Below, in pieces: positions 42,241-50,704 of a DNA stretch of 64,000 nucleotides. How positions within the stretch are numbered: the first letter of the stretch is position 1; each line of letters begins with the position of its first letter. The notes below the pieces were generated by a model that had not been told where the DNA came from, searched no databases, and saw nothing but the letters and a program-made list of their open reading frames with translations. This DNA is from Reyranella humidisoli (lineage in GTDB: Bacteria; Pseudomonadota; Alphaproteobacteria; Reyranellales; Reyranellaceae): assembly GCF_019039055.1 (NCBI RefSeq), contig NZ_JAHOPB010000001.1:3735987-3799986 (forward strand), read 5' to 3'. Position numbers and translations under genes: made by a program.

Positions 42241-43799
42241 CAGTTCACGCCCCGGGTGAAGCCCTGCCAGTAGGGCTCGCGCAACTCGCGCTTCAGAATC
42301 TTGCCGGCGCCGGAGAGCGGCAGCGGGGTGTCGCGGAAGTCGACGCTGCGCGGGCATTTGTAACCCGCGATCTGGCCGCGGCAATGCTCCATCACCGCGT
42401 CGGCGGTGAGGGCCCAGCCCTGCTTCGGGACGACGATCGCATGGACCCGCTCGCCCCAGCGCTCGTCGGGCACGCCGATCACCGCCACCTCGGCCACGCC
42501 GGGGATCGTCGAGATCGCATTCTCTACCTCCGCCGAATAGACGTTCTCGCCGCCCGAGATGATCATGTCCTTCAGCCGGTCGACGACGAAGACGAAGCCT
42601 TCCTCGTCCATGTAGGCGCCGTCGCCGGAATAGTACCAGCCGTCCTCAAGCACGGCCTGGGTCTCCGCCGGCTTGTTCCAGTAGCCCTTCATGATGTTGG
42701 CGCCGCGCACCGCCAGCTCGCCGGTCGTACCGCGCGGCACCTCCACTCGGTCGGCATCGACGATCCGCACCTCGCAGGCGAGCACCGCCTGGCCGCAGGA
42801 CTTGAGACGGCCGGCGAAGGGGCCGTCGAGCACCGTATAGCGCGGGTCGAGCAGGGTCACGATGGGCGAGGCCTCGGTCATGCCGTAGCCGTGCATCAGG
42901 CGGACATGCGGCATCGCCTCGATCGCCTTGCGCAGCACGCCCTCGGGCATCGGCGAGGCGCCATAAAGGATGAACGAGAGCGTGCCGATGTCGAACTCGG
43001 CGAAGCGGTCGTGGTTCACCAGCATGTTGATCATGGTCGGCACGAACTGCGCGTGCGTCACCTTCTCGGTCTGGATGGTGAGCAGCACCTCCATCGGCTC
43101 GAAGCGCGGCACGAAGGCATGGCGTCCGCCCGACAGGGTGACGCCGAAGGTCGAGGCGCCGTCGGCCAGATGAAACATCGCGCCGGAATGGAGATAGGCG
43201 GTGTCGGCATCGAAGCCCATGCCGGCCACGCCGTTCAGCGCGTTCACCACCAGATTGGTGTGCGTGAGCATCACGCCCTTCGAACGGCCGGTGGTGCCGC
43301 CGGTGTAGAACAGCCCGGCCAGGTCGTCGTCGTGGGCGCCGGCATCGTCCACTGCCTCGTAGCTGGTCAGGTCCTCGTAGCGCAGCAGGCCCTCGGGAGC
43401 GGCCAGATCGTCGAGCCAGACGACCTCGCGCAGGGCCGGCGTCCGGCCGTCCAGCGCCTTCAGATGGTGCGACATGCCGGTGTCGACGAACATCGCCACG
43501 GCGCCGGAATCGTTCAGGATGTATTCGATCTCGGGCGCAGCCAGCCGCGTGTTGAGGGGCACCATCACCGCGCCCAGCCAGGGCAGGGCGTACATGAGTT
43601 CGAGGTAGAAGTCCGAGTTGAACGCCAGGATCGCCACCCGGTCGCCGCGGCGCACGCCCAGTGCGGAAAGCGCACTGGCCACCCGGCTCACGCGATCCTC
43701 GGTCCGCTGCCAGGTCCGCCGGCGGCCGGCGAAGGAGGTCGAGATGCCGTTGGGCCTGGTCTGGACGGCGCGGCGAAGTCCCTGGGTCAGTGCAAACAT
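42240..43799 (-). CDS. Acyl-CoA ligase (AMP-binding), gene 1 of pair
   Basis: A 519-residue adenylate-forming ligase. P-loop FYTGGTTGRSKGVM, A5 HGYGMTEASP, DGWYYSGDGAYMDEEGFVFV, DRLKDMIISGGENVYSAE and the A10 Lys in GAGKILKRELREPYW. Compared with the following gene it shares the fold but is clearly diverged, so the pair is not a recent tandem duplicate. It is divergent from a cytochrome P450 gene across 60 bases. Together they fit a route in which a hydroxylated or native acid is activated to its CoA ester. Confidence 0.9.
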   Translation of the reverse strand: MFALTQGLRRAVQTRPNGISTSFAGRRRTWQRTEDRVSRVASALSALGVRRGDRVAILAFNSDFYLELMYALPWLGAVMVPLNTRLAAPEIEYILNDSGAVAMFVDTGMSHHLKALDGRTPALREVVWLDDLAAPEGLLRYEDLTSYEAVDDAGAHDDDLAGLFYTGGTTGRSKGVMLTHTNLVVNALNGVAGMGFDADTAYLHSGAMFHLADGASTFGVTLSGGRHAFVPRFEPMEVLLTIQTEKVTHAQFVPTMINMLVNHDRFAEFDIGTLSFILYGASPMPEGVLRKAIEAMPHVRLMHGYGMTEASPIVTLLDPRYTVLDGPFAGRLKSCGQAVLACEVRIVDADRVEVPRGTTGELAVRGANIMKGYWNKPAETQAVLEDGWYYSGDGAYMDEEGFVFVVDRLKDMIISGGENVYSAEVENAISTIPGVAEVAVIGVPDERWGERVHAIVVPKQGWALTADAVMEHCRGQIAGYKCPRSVDFRDTPLPLSGAGKILKRELREPYWQGFTRGVN

Positions 43800-43859
43800 G
43801 GGACGATGCTAGGGGCTCGCTCGTTCGCACGGCAAGGGGCTTCGTGGTAGGAGGAAAGG

Positions 43860-45095
43860 ATGGACACCATCGCCCAGCCGACCGCCCCAGCGAAGGACCT
43901 CGAGTTCAATCCGCTCGACCCGGCCTTCATCTCCGACCCCTATCCGTTCTACCGCCGGCTGCGCGAGGCCGCGCCCGTCCTGAAGACGCCCCAGGGCTTC
44001 TGGCTGATCACGCGCTACGAGGACGTGGCGCTGTCGCTCCGCGACCGGCGCTTCGGCAAGGACTTCGAAGGCAACATGCGCCGCCGCTATGGCACCGACC
44101 GCATGAACGAGCCAGCCGTGGCGAGCCTCGCCAAGACGATGCTGGTGCAGGATCCGCCGGACCATACGCGCCTGCGCGGCCTGGTGACGAAGGCCTTCAC
44201 GGCGCGTCGTGTCGCCGACATGCGGCCGCGCATCAAGCAACTGGTGGACGAGCAACTCGACCGCGTCGCCGACAAGGGCGAGATGGACGTGATGCGGGAC
44301 CTGGCTCATCGCCTGCCGGTGATCGTGATCTGCGACATGCTGGGCATTCCCGAGGAGCATCGCGCGCCGTTCCTTGCCGGCAGCAACGTCAACGGCCGCA
44401 TCCTCGAACCGGTGCCGATGACGCGCGAGGAACTCGACCTGGCCAACCGCAACACCCAGATGGCCGGCGTCTATTTCAACCAGCTCTGCGAACTGCGGCG
44501 GCGCGAGCCGAAGGACGATCTCACGACCGAACTGGTGAAGGCGGAGGAGGCGGGCGACAAGCTGACCGCCGAGGAGCTGCAGGCGAATATCGGCCTGCTG
44601 TTCGGAGCCGGGCACGAAACCACCACCAACCTGATCGGCAACGGCCTGCTGGCCCTGCATCGCAATCCCGACCAGTGGGAGCGGCTGAAGGCCGACCCGT
44701 CGCTGATTCCCAACGCCGTCGAGGAGCTGCTGCGTTACGATTCGTCGGTGCAGATCACCGGCCGCGTCACCCATGCGGAAGTCGAACTGGGCGGCGTAAC
44801 GATCGGCGCGGAGCAGAGCATCGTCGCCCTGCTGGGCGCGGCCAATCGCGATCCGGCGCAGTATCCCGACCCGGACCGTCTCGATGTCGGTCGTGAGCAC
44901 ATCCGCCCGATGTCGTTCGGTGGGGGCATCCATCATTGTCTCGGCGCGCAGTTGGCCCGGCTCGAGGCCGAGCTGGTCTTCACCGCGCTGGTCGAGCGCA
45001 TGCCCAACCTCACGCTGCCCGAAAAGGACACCCCGGCCTGGCGCCGCAGCTTCACCCTGCGCGGCCTCAGCAAGCTCCCGGCGGTCTGGCACTAG
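43860..45095 (+). CDS. Cytochrome P450
   Basis: A 411-residue soluble bacterial P450. Heme-binding FGGGIHHCLGAQLARLEAE with Cys360, the I-helix oxygen motif GAGHETTTN, and the K-helix EELLRYDS (E-X-X-R) are intact. GTAGGAGGAAAGG precedes the ATG. It hydroxylates a substrate with electrons from a ferredoxin and reductase, which are not in the window. Divergent from two acyl-CoA ligases and followed 17 bases later by a PP2C phosphatase gene. Confidence 0.93.
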   Translation: MDTIAQPTAPAKDLEFNPLDPAFISDPYPFYRRLREAAPVLKTPQGFWLITRYEDVALSLRDRRFGKDFEGNMRRRYGTDRMNEPAVASLAKTMLVQDPPDHTRLRGLVTKAFTARRVADMRPRIKQLVDEQLDRVADKGEMDVMRDLAHRLPVIVICDMLGIPEEHRAPFLAGSNVNGRILEPVPMTREELDLANRNTQMAGVYFNQLCELRRREPKDDLTTELVKAEEAGDKLTAEELQANIGLLFGAGHETTTNLIGNGLLALHRNPDQWERLKADPSLIPNAVEELLRYDSSVQITGRVTHAEVELGGVTIGAEQSIVALLGAANRDPAQYPDPDRLDVGREHIRPMSFGGGIHHCLGAQLARLEAELVFTALVERMPNLTLPEKDTPAWRRSFTLRGLSKLPAVWH

Positions 45096-45112
45096 AGGAC
45101 GTGGCATCCGAC

Positions 45113-45820
45113 ATGGCGACGCGGTGGCGGGGCGAGGGCGGCCAGCATCAGGGCGCCCGCCCTTATCAGGAGGACAGTTGGCATCTCGCGACGCTGGGCG
45201 ATGGCTCGCTGCTGGCGGTGGTGGCTGACGGCATGGGCGGCCATGCGGGTGGCGCCGTCGCCAGCCGGCTCGCGGTTGAGGCCTTCATCCATGCGGTCGA
45301 GCAGGGCGGCGGCCTAGGCGACGGGCTGGCCGACGCCAACGCGGCGGTGGGCAAGGGCGCGGCAGGCAAGCCGGAACTCACCGGCATGGGCGCGACCCTG
45401 GTAGCGGCGCAGGTACGCGGCGACGAAGTGCGCTGGATCAGCGTCGGCGATTCGCCGTTCTATCTGATCGAGGCCGGGCAGATCTCACGCCTCAATGCCG
45501 ATCATTCGATGGCGCCGCAGATCGACGCGCTGGTGGCGCGCGGCATGCTGACGGCGGACGAGGCGGAGCATCATCCCGGGCGCCACACGCTGCGCGAGGC
45601 CGTGATGGGCGAGCCGCTGACCCTGATCGACAAGGGCACGCGCCGGCTCGGACCGGACGCCAGGCTGCTGCTGTGCAGCGACGGCGTGCAGAGCCTGAAG
45701 AACGAACAGATCCTGGCGCAGGCTGCGCTGCCGGCCGACCGCCTCATCGAGGCGGTGCTGGCGACGGCCCGCGAGCATCAGGACAACATCACCGTGGTCA
45801 AGCTGGAGCGAGTTCGATGA
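45113..45820 (+). CDS. PP2C-type Ser/Thr protein phosphatase
   Basis: A 235-residue PPM/PP2C phosphatase. Metal-binding motifs are in RPYQEDSW, VVADGMGGHAGG, LLLCSDGVQSL and the closing HQDNITVVKL. It needs Mn or Mg and removes phosphate from serine or threonine in proteins. No cognate kinase or FHA protein is nearby, unlike in type VI secretion or PrkC loci. A GTG at 45101, 12 bases upstream of the chosen ATG, is an alternative start. The stop overlaps the asparaginase start (ATGA). Confidence 0.88.
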   Translation: MATRWRGEGGQHQGARPYQEDSWHLATLGDGSLLAVVADGMGGHAGGAVASRLAVEAFIHAVEQGGGLGDGLADANAAVGKGAAGKPELTGMGATLVAAQVRGDEVRWISVGDSPFYLIEAGQISRLNADHSMAPQIDALVARGMLTADEAEHHPGRHTLREAVMGEPLTLIDKGTRRLGPDARLLLCSDGVQSLKNEQILAQAALPADRLIEAVLATAREHQDNITVVKLERVR

Positions 45821-46818
45821 GTCGTGGTCCCGTGGTCGTCGAAGTCACCCGCGGTCCCGTCGTGGAGAGCCGGCACGAGGGCATCGCGGCGGTGGTGAAG
45901 GCCGACGGCACGGTCGTCGAATCCTGGGGCGACATCGACGCGGCGATCCTGCCGCGCTCGGCCAACAAGCCGATCCAGGCGATGGCCTTCGTCGAAAGCG
46001 GCGCGGTCGAACGCTTCGGCCTCGGCGACGAGCACATCGCGCTGTCCTGCGCCTCGCACAGCGGCGAGACGCGGCATGTCGAGACGGTGCGCGCGTGGCT
46101 GGCCCATGTCGGCCTCAGCGAGGCCGATCTCGAATGTGGCACGCACGCGCCCCGCCTGCAGTCGAGCATCGAGGCGCTGGCCCGCGCCGACGCCCTGCCG
46201 ACGGCGGCGTTCAACAACTGCTCGGGCAAGCACAGCGGCTTCCTGACGACGGCGGTGCAGTACGGCGAGCCGACGCAGGGCTATATCCGCTACGACCATC
46301 CGGTGCAGCGCCGCCTGCGCGAGACGATGAGCGCGCTGTGCGGCCTCGACGCCAACAGCTTTCCCCACGGCACCGACGGCTGCGGCATCCCCACGCTGGC
46401 GACACCGCTCAAAAGCCTCGCCCACGCGATGGCCTCGATGGCCGATCCGTCGGGCCTGTCGAGCAAGCGGGCCGATGCCGCAAACCGCATCCGCAAGGCG
46501 ATGAACGCCGAGCCGTTCATGGTCGCGGGCTCCGGCCGATTCTGCACCCGCATCAACGAAGCCGCGCCCGGAATCATCCAGGTCAAGACCGGCGCCGAAG
46601 GCGTGTTCTGCGGCATGCTGCCGACACTGGGCCTCGGCGTGGCGCTGAAAGTGTGGGACGGGGCGGGGCGGGCGGCCGAGGTCGCGATGGCGGCTCTGCT
46701 CGACCATCTCGGGGTCCTGCCTGCAGGGCAACGGGAAGAGGTCCTGCATCCGCCGATCAAGAACGTCGTCGGCTTGCTGGTCGGCGAGATGAGGCCGGCG
46801 AAGAGCTGGCTGGGCTGA
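45817..46818 (+). CDS. L-asparaginase, Rhizobium (class 3) type
   Basis: A 333-residue asparaginase of the rhizobial AnsA/ReAV-like family, unrelated to the E. coli enzymes. Family residues fall at expected places: Ser48 and Lys51 (RSANKPIQ), Ser80 (CASHSGE), Cys135, Lys138 and His139 (NNCSGKHSG), and Asp187 and Cys189 (HGTDGCGIP). As far as I recall, these match the zinc and catalytic residues of the R. etli enzyme. It hydrolyses asparagine to aspartate and ammonia in the cytoplasm. Coupled to the PP2C gene by 4 bases; the rRNA methyltransferase follows after 8. Confidence 0.92.
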   Translation: MSRGPVVVEVTRGPVVESRHEGIAAVVKADGTVVESWGDIDAAILPRSANKPIQAMAFVESGAVERFGLGDEHIALSCASHSGETRHVETVRAWLAHVGLSEADLECGTHAPRLQSSIEALARADALPTAAFNNCSGKHSGFLTTAVQYGEPTQGYIRYDHPVQRRLRETMSALCGLDANSFPHGTDGCGIPTLATPLKSLAHAMASMADPSGLSSKRADAANRIRKAMNAEPFMVAGSGRFCTRINEAAPGIIQVKTGAEGVFCGMLPTLGLGVALKVWDGAGRAAEVAMAALLDHLGVLPAGQREEVLHPPIKNVVGLLVGEMRPAKSWLG

Positions 46819-46826
46819 GGCCCATC

Positions 46827-48080
46827 GTGAGCATCACTCTCGATATTCTTGAGGTCGGCGCCCGCGGCGACGGCGTCGCCGACCTCGAAGGCAAGCGCTT
46901 CTTCGTGCCGTACTGTCTGCCGGCTGAGACCGTCGAAGCCGAGCCGCTCGACAAACGCGGCGACGGCACCGCCTGCGATCTCGTCGAAGTGCTGGCGCCG
47001 TCGCGCCACCGCGTACCGGCACCGTGTCTCCATTTCGGGACCTGCGGCGGCTGCGCGCTGCAGCACTGGCGGCGCGACGTCTACGCCGGCTGGAAGAACG
47101 ACCTGATCGCCAAGGCGCTGGCGCAGCGCGGCGTCAAGGCGCCTACGTTCGAAGCGCCGGTCACCTGCGAGCCGGGGGAACGCCGGCGCGCCGACATTGT
47201 GCTGCGGTGCCAGGGCAAGCGGATCCTTGCAGGTTACCATGAACGCGGAAGCCAGAACGTCGTCGACGTCGGCACCTGCGTTGTGGCGCGCCCGAAGATC
47301 AACACCGCGATCGCGGCGTTGCGGTTGGCGATCAAGGCCATTCTCCGCGACGGAACGTCGGCCGATGCCGTCGTCAACGAAACCGACACCGGGCTCGACG
47401 TGCTGATCCGTCCGCACAGGAAGTTCGAACTGACGCTCGCGATCCGCGAGACACTGATCGCGCTGGCCGAGAGCGCGGACATCGCGCGCGTGAGCTGGGG
47501 CGACCGCGCGACCGCCGAGCCGGTGATCGTGCGCCGCACGCCGCAGCTGATCCTGGGCGACGTGACGATCGAGCCGCCGCCCGGTGCGTTCCTGCAGGCG
47601 ACCAAGCGCGCCGAGCTGGTCATGCGGGCCGGTGTGACGGCGTGGCTGGGCGAAGCGGCCCGAACGGCGGACCTTTTTGCAGGCATCGGCGCGCTGTCGC
47701 TTGGCAAGCCGGGCAAGCTCAGCCTGTTCGAGTACGACCGCCCGTCGGTCGCCGCCGTCGACGCCACGGCGCGCAAGCTGGGCGGCAACCGCGTCGCCGT
47801 GCAGCTGCGCGATCTCTTCCGCCGGCCGTTGAGCACCAAGGAACTTGACGCTTTCGACGCCATCGTGCTCGACCCGCCGAGGGCCGGCGCCGCTGCGCAG
47901 TGCGCCGAACTTGCGGCCTCGAAGGTCAAGCGCGTGGTCTACGGCTCCTGCGACCCCGGCAGCTTCGCCCGCGACGTTCGAACCTTGCAGGACGGCGGGT
48001 ACCGACTGGAGAAACTCATGCCTATCGACCAGTTCCTCTGGTCGGCGCATGTTGAGCTGATTGCACTTCTGACCAAATGA
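46827..48080 (+). CDS. TrmA/RumA-family class I RNA (uracil-5-)-methyltransferase
   Basis: A 417-residue RNA methyltransferase. An N-terminal TRAM-like barrel precedes the iron-sulfur ligands CLHFGTCGGCALQ plus a later Cys in VGTCVVA. The SAM domain has DLFAGIGALSLG, the catalytic loop is VLDPPRAGA, and the nucleophile Cys lies in VVYGSCDPGSFARD. It methylates uracil C5 in 23S rRNA (RlmC/RlmD activity) or in tRNA. GTG 46827 has GAGG before it. Which of the two RNAs is modified cannot be decided by eye. It is shorter in the SAM region than E. coli RlmD. Confidence 0.9.
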   Translation: MSITLDILEVGARGDGVADLEGKRFFVPYCLPAETVEAEPLDKRGDGTACDLVEVLAPSRHRVPAPCLHFGTCGGCALQHWRRDVYAGWKNDLIAKALAQRGVKAPTFEAPVTCEPGERRRADIVLRCQGKRILAGYHERGSQNVVDVGTCVVARPKINTAIAALRLAIKAILRDGTSADAVVNETDTGLDVLIRPHRKFELTLAIRETLIALAESADIARVSWGDRATAEPVIVRRTPQLILGDVTIEPPPGAFLQATKRAELVMRAGVTAWLGEAARTADLFAGIGALSLGKPGKLSLFEYDRPSVAAVDATARKLGGNRVAVQLRDLFRRPLSTKELDAFDAIVLDPPRAGAAAQCAELAASKVKRVVYGSCDPGSFARDVRTLQDGGYRLEKLMPIDQFLWSAHVELIALLTK

Positions 48081-48096
48081 ATCGAGGAGACGACCG

Positions 48097-48864
48097 ATGA
48101 TGTTCGACCTGACCGGCAAGGTGGCCGTCGTGACCGGCGGCAGCCGCGGCATCGGCCGCTCGATCTGCGAGCAGATGGCCGCCCACGGCGCCAAGGTCGT
48201 GGTGTCGAGCCGCAAGCTGCCGGCCTGTGAGGAGGTGGTGAAGGCGATCAAGGACAAGGGCGGCGAGGCGACCGCCGTCGCGGCCAGCATCTCCGACAAG
48301 GCCCAGCTCGAGAACCTCGTCGCCGAGGCGCGCAAGGCCTATGGCCGCATCGACATCATGGTCTGCAACGCAGCCTCCAACCCGTATTTCGGCCCGCTCA
48401 GCGGCCTGAAGGACGAGGTGTTCCAGAAGATCATGCAGAACAATGTGATGTCGAACCTGTGGCTGATGAACATGGTCGGCCCGGAGATGGCGGAACGGAA
48501 GGACGGCGCCTTCATCATCGTGTCGTCGATCGGCGCGCTGGTCGGCTCGGCCCATATCGCCGCTTACAATATGAGCAAGGCCGCCGATCTCTCGCTGGTG
48601 AAGTCGCTGGCCATGGAGTGGGGCAAGCACAACATCCGCGTCAACGCGATCGCGCCGGGCCTGATCCAGACCGACTTCGCCAAGGCGCTGTGGGACAATC
48701 CGCAGATCCGCGCCGCCCAGGAGAGCAAGGCGGCGCTGAAGCGCATCGGCCAGCCCGACGACATCGGCGGCGTGGCGGTGTTCCTCGCCTCCAAGGCCGG
48801 CAACTTCGTCTGCGGCCAGTGCATCATCGCCGACGGCGGCGTGATCGGCGCCGGCGCGGAGTAG
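48097..48864 (+). CDS. SDR-family oxidoreductase
   Basis: A 255-residue short-chain dehydrogenase. Cofactor motif VTGGSRGIGRS, the NAAS motif in MVCNAASNPYFG, catalytic Ser in IVSSIGALVG, Tyr and Lys in YNMSKAA, and PG in IAPGLIQTDF. The basic residue after the first glycine loop suggests NADP(H) preference. CGAGGAGACGACCG precedes the ATG. It closes the plus-strand run that starts at the P450 gene. A repeat and hairpin follow directly. Confidence 0.92.
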   Translation: MMFDLTGKVAVVTGGSRGIGRSICEQMAAHGAKVVVSSRKLPACEEVVKAIKDKGGEATAVAASISDKAQLENLVAEARKAYGRIDIMVCNAASNPYFGPLSGLKDEVFQKIMQNNVMSNLWLMNMVGPEMAERKDGAFIIVSSIGALVGSAHIAAYNMSKAADLSLVKSLAMEWGKHNIRVNAIAPGLIQTDFAKALWDNPQIRAAQESKAALKRIGQPDDIGGVAVFLASKAGNFVCGQCIIADGGVIGAGAE

Positions 48865-48916
48865 CCAAACCACTCCGTCGTCCGGGGTGGCGACATCAGA
48901 CTCCGAAAAAACCACC

Positions 48917-49035
48917 GTCATCTCGACCGGAGCCGAGCGTAGCGAGGCGGAGTGGAGAGATTTTCTCTCCACCATTGGCCAGCTTTCGGTTGAGGGAAGG
49001 TCTCTCCACTCGGGCCTTCGGCCCTCGGTCGAGGC
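48917..49035. repeat. Intergenic repeat with nested hairpins (TCATCTCGACCGGAGC family)
   Basis: Between the SDR gene and the convergent exonuclease gene lies GTCATCTCGACCGGAGCCGA..., a second class of dispersed element. It contains a perfect 9-bp hairpin GTGGAGAGA-TTT-TCTCTCCAC (48952-48972). A further TCTCTCCACTCGG and GGGCCTTCGGCCC, ending near CTCGGTCGAGG, pair with the left part. It sits between two 3' ends, so it could serve as a two-way terminator. Confidence 0.7.
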
Positions 49036-49046
49036 GACGGCAATTA

Positions 49047-49835
49047 TTAAGCCGCCACGTCCAGTTCGCACCACACCGGGACGTGATCCGACGGCTCCGT
49101 CTTGCCGCGCTCGGCCTTGTCGATGCCGACCGCGGTGAGCCGGTCGGCGGCCTGCGGTGACAGCAGCAGATGGTCGATGCGCAGGCCGTGGCCCTTGGGC
49201 CAGGCGCCGGCCTGATAATCCCAGAAAGTGTACTGCTCGCCGTCGGGATGGAAGGCACGCACCGCGTCGGTCAGGCCGAGATTGAGCAGCTTTCGGAACG
49301 CCGCGCGCGATTCGGGCTGGCAGAGCGCGTCGTTGGCGAAGGCCTTGGGATCGTAGACGTCCATCTCGGTCGGGCAGACATTGTAGTCGCCGCACAACAC
49401 GAACATCTCCTCGCGCGCCAGCAACTCGCGGGCATGCCCCAGCAGCCGCTCCATCCAGGCGAGCTTGTAGGTGAATTTCTCGGTGGCGATGGGATTGCCG
49501 TTGGGAAGATAGAGCCCGCCCACCGTCAGCGGCCCGTGTGGCGTGTGGACACGGCCTTCGACATAGCGAGCAGGCTCGTCCTCGACGTGGCCGGGCAGGG
49601 CGCGCGCCGTCACGTCGAAGGCATGACGCGAGAGAAACGCAACCCCATTGAAGCCTTTCTGCCCCACGATGGCGCACTTATAGCCGGCCGCCTCGACCTC
49701 GAGCGTGGGGAACGTCGGCTCCTGCGCCTTGATTTCCTGCAGCACGACGATGTCGGGCTGTGTTTCGCCGAGCCACGAGACGAGGTTGCCAGTGCGCTTG
49801 CGCACGGAGTTCACGTTCCAGGTCGCGATCTTCAT
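49047..49835 (-). CDS. xth: Exodeoxyribonuclease III
   Basis: A 262-residue AP endonuclease/exonuclease III of the XthA family. Motifs: KIATWNVNSVRKR at the N-terminus, VVLQEIKAQE with the metal Glu, GGLYLPNGN, LCGDYNVCPTEMDVYD, the late LRIDHLLLS and SDHVPVW. It cuts abasic sites and trims 3' ends in base-excision repair. ATG 49835 begins the conserved domain exactly; an upstream extension to 49928 adds nothing conserved. Divergent from the ModA-like gene. Confidence 0.92.
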   Translation of the reverse strand: MKIATWNVNSVRKRTGNLVSWLGETQPDIVVLQEIKAQEPTFPTLEVEAAGYKCAIVGQKGFNGVAFLSRHAFDVTARALPGHVEDEPARYVEGRVHTPHGPLTVGGLYLPNGNPIATEKFTYKLAWMERLLGHARELLAREEMFVLCGDYNVCPTEMDVYDPKAFANDALCQPESRAAFRKLLNLGLTDAVRAFHPDGEQYTFWDYQAGAWPKGHGLRIDHLLLSPQAADRLTAVGIDKAERGKTEPSDHVPVWCELDVAA

Positions 49836-49967
49836 TGACGCAGATTCTCTATTATTTGCAGTTGGTTGGTGAAGTCTCACCATTCCTGTGTTGGAATCAA
49901 CTTTTACCGCCGTGCCCGGCTGCATCACGCTATATTGCGGCGTTCATTGTTCGAGGGGTGGGATCAA

Positions 49968-50675
49968 GTGGCATCGTCGTCCGTCGCCGTCATGAGCGGT
50001 CTCGCCCTCGAGGTGGCCGTCAATCGCTGGCTGAAGCCGGCCTTCGAGGCCGCATCGCCCTATCACCTGGAGATCGACTGGCGTCCGACCACGGCCATCA
50101 TGAAGTCGATCGCCGAAGGGCAGCGCGCCGACGTCGTCATCGCCATTAACGGCTCCATGGACAAGCTCTGTGCCGACGGCATCGTGCGTCCCGAGACCCG
50201 GGTCTGTCTCGCCGACTCGATCCTGGGCGTCGGCGTCCGCGAGGGCGCGCCGAAACCCGACGTCTCGACGGTCGAGGCGTTCAAGCGGGCGCTGGTCGGT
50301 GCAAGGGGCGTGGCCTACTCCAAGGCCGGCGCGAGCGGCATCTACTTCACCGGGCTGGTCGAGCGGCTGGGTATCGCCGCGGAGGTCAACGCGCGCGCCG
50401 TCACGATCCCGATGGGTTTCACCGGCGAGAAGGTCGCGAGCGGCGAGGCTGACATTGCGATCCAGCAGGTGAGCGAACTGATGTCGGTCCCCGGCGTCGC
50501 CGTCGCCGGTCCGTTTCCGCCGGAGGTCCAGACCGTCTCTACCTTCGATGCCGCCATCTTTGCCGATGCCGCGAACCCCGAAGGTGCCGCCGCGTGGATG
50601 GCGCTGCTCGCCTCTCCTGCCGCGACCAAGGCCTATGGCGATGGTGGTCTGGTATCCCGCCTGTCCCATTCCTGA
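49968..50675 (+). CDS. ModA-like type 2 periplasmic-binding-fold protein lacking a signal peptide
   Basis: A 235-residue substrate-binding protein of the molybdate-binding ModA-like group: SVAVMSGLALEVAVNRWLKPAF opens lobe 1, YHLEIDWRPTTAIMKSIAEGQRAD gives the hinge region, and IPMGFTGEKVASGEADIAIQQVSE lies in lobe 2. Proteins of this family bind an oxyanion or small acid. Here no export signal precedes the domain from GTG 49968. A longer ATG start at 49866 also gives no clear signal. So the protein is probably cytoplasmic or secreted otherwise. It is followed by an Asp/Glu racemase-family gene 29 bases on. Confidence 0.7.
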   Translation: MASSSVAVMSGLALEVAVNRWLKPAFEAASPYHLEIDWRPTTAIMKSIAEGQRADVVIAINGSMDKLCADGIVRPETRVCLADSILGVGVREGAPKPDVSTVEAFKRALVGARGVAYSKAGASGIYFTGLVERLGIAAEVNARAVTIPMGFTGEKVASGEADIAIQQVSELMSVPGVAVAGPFPPEVQTVSTFDAAIFADAANPEGAAAWMALLASPAATKAYGDGGLVSRLSHS

Positions 50676-50704
50676 AGAACGCTCTCCTTCCGAAAGACCG
50701 TCGC

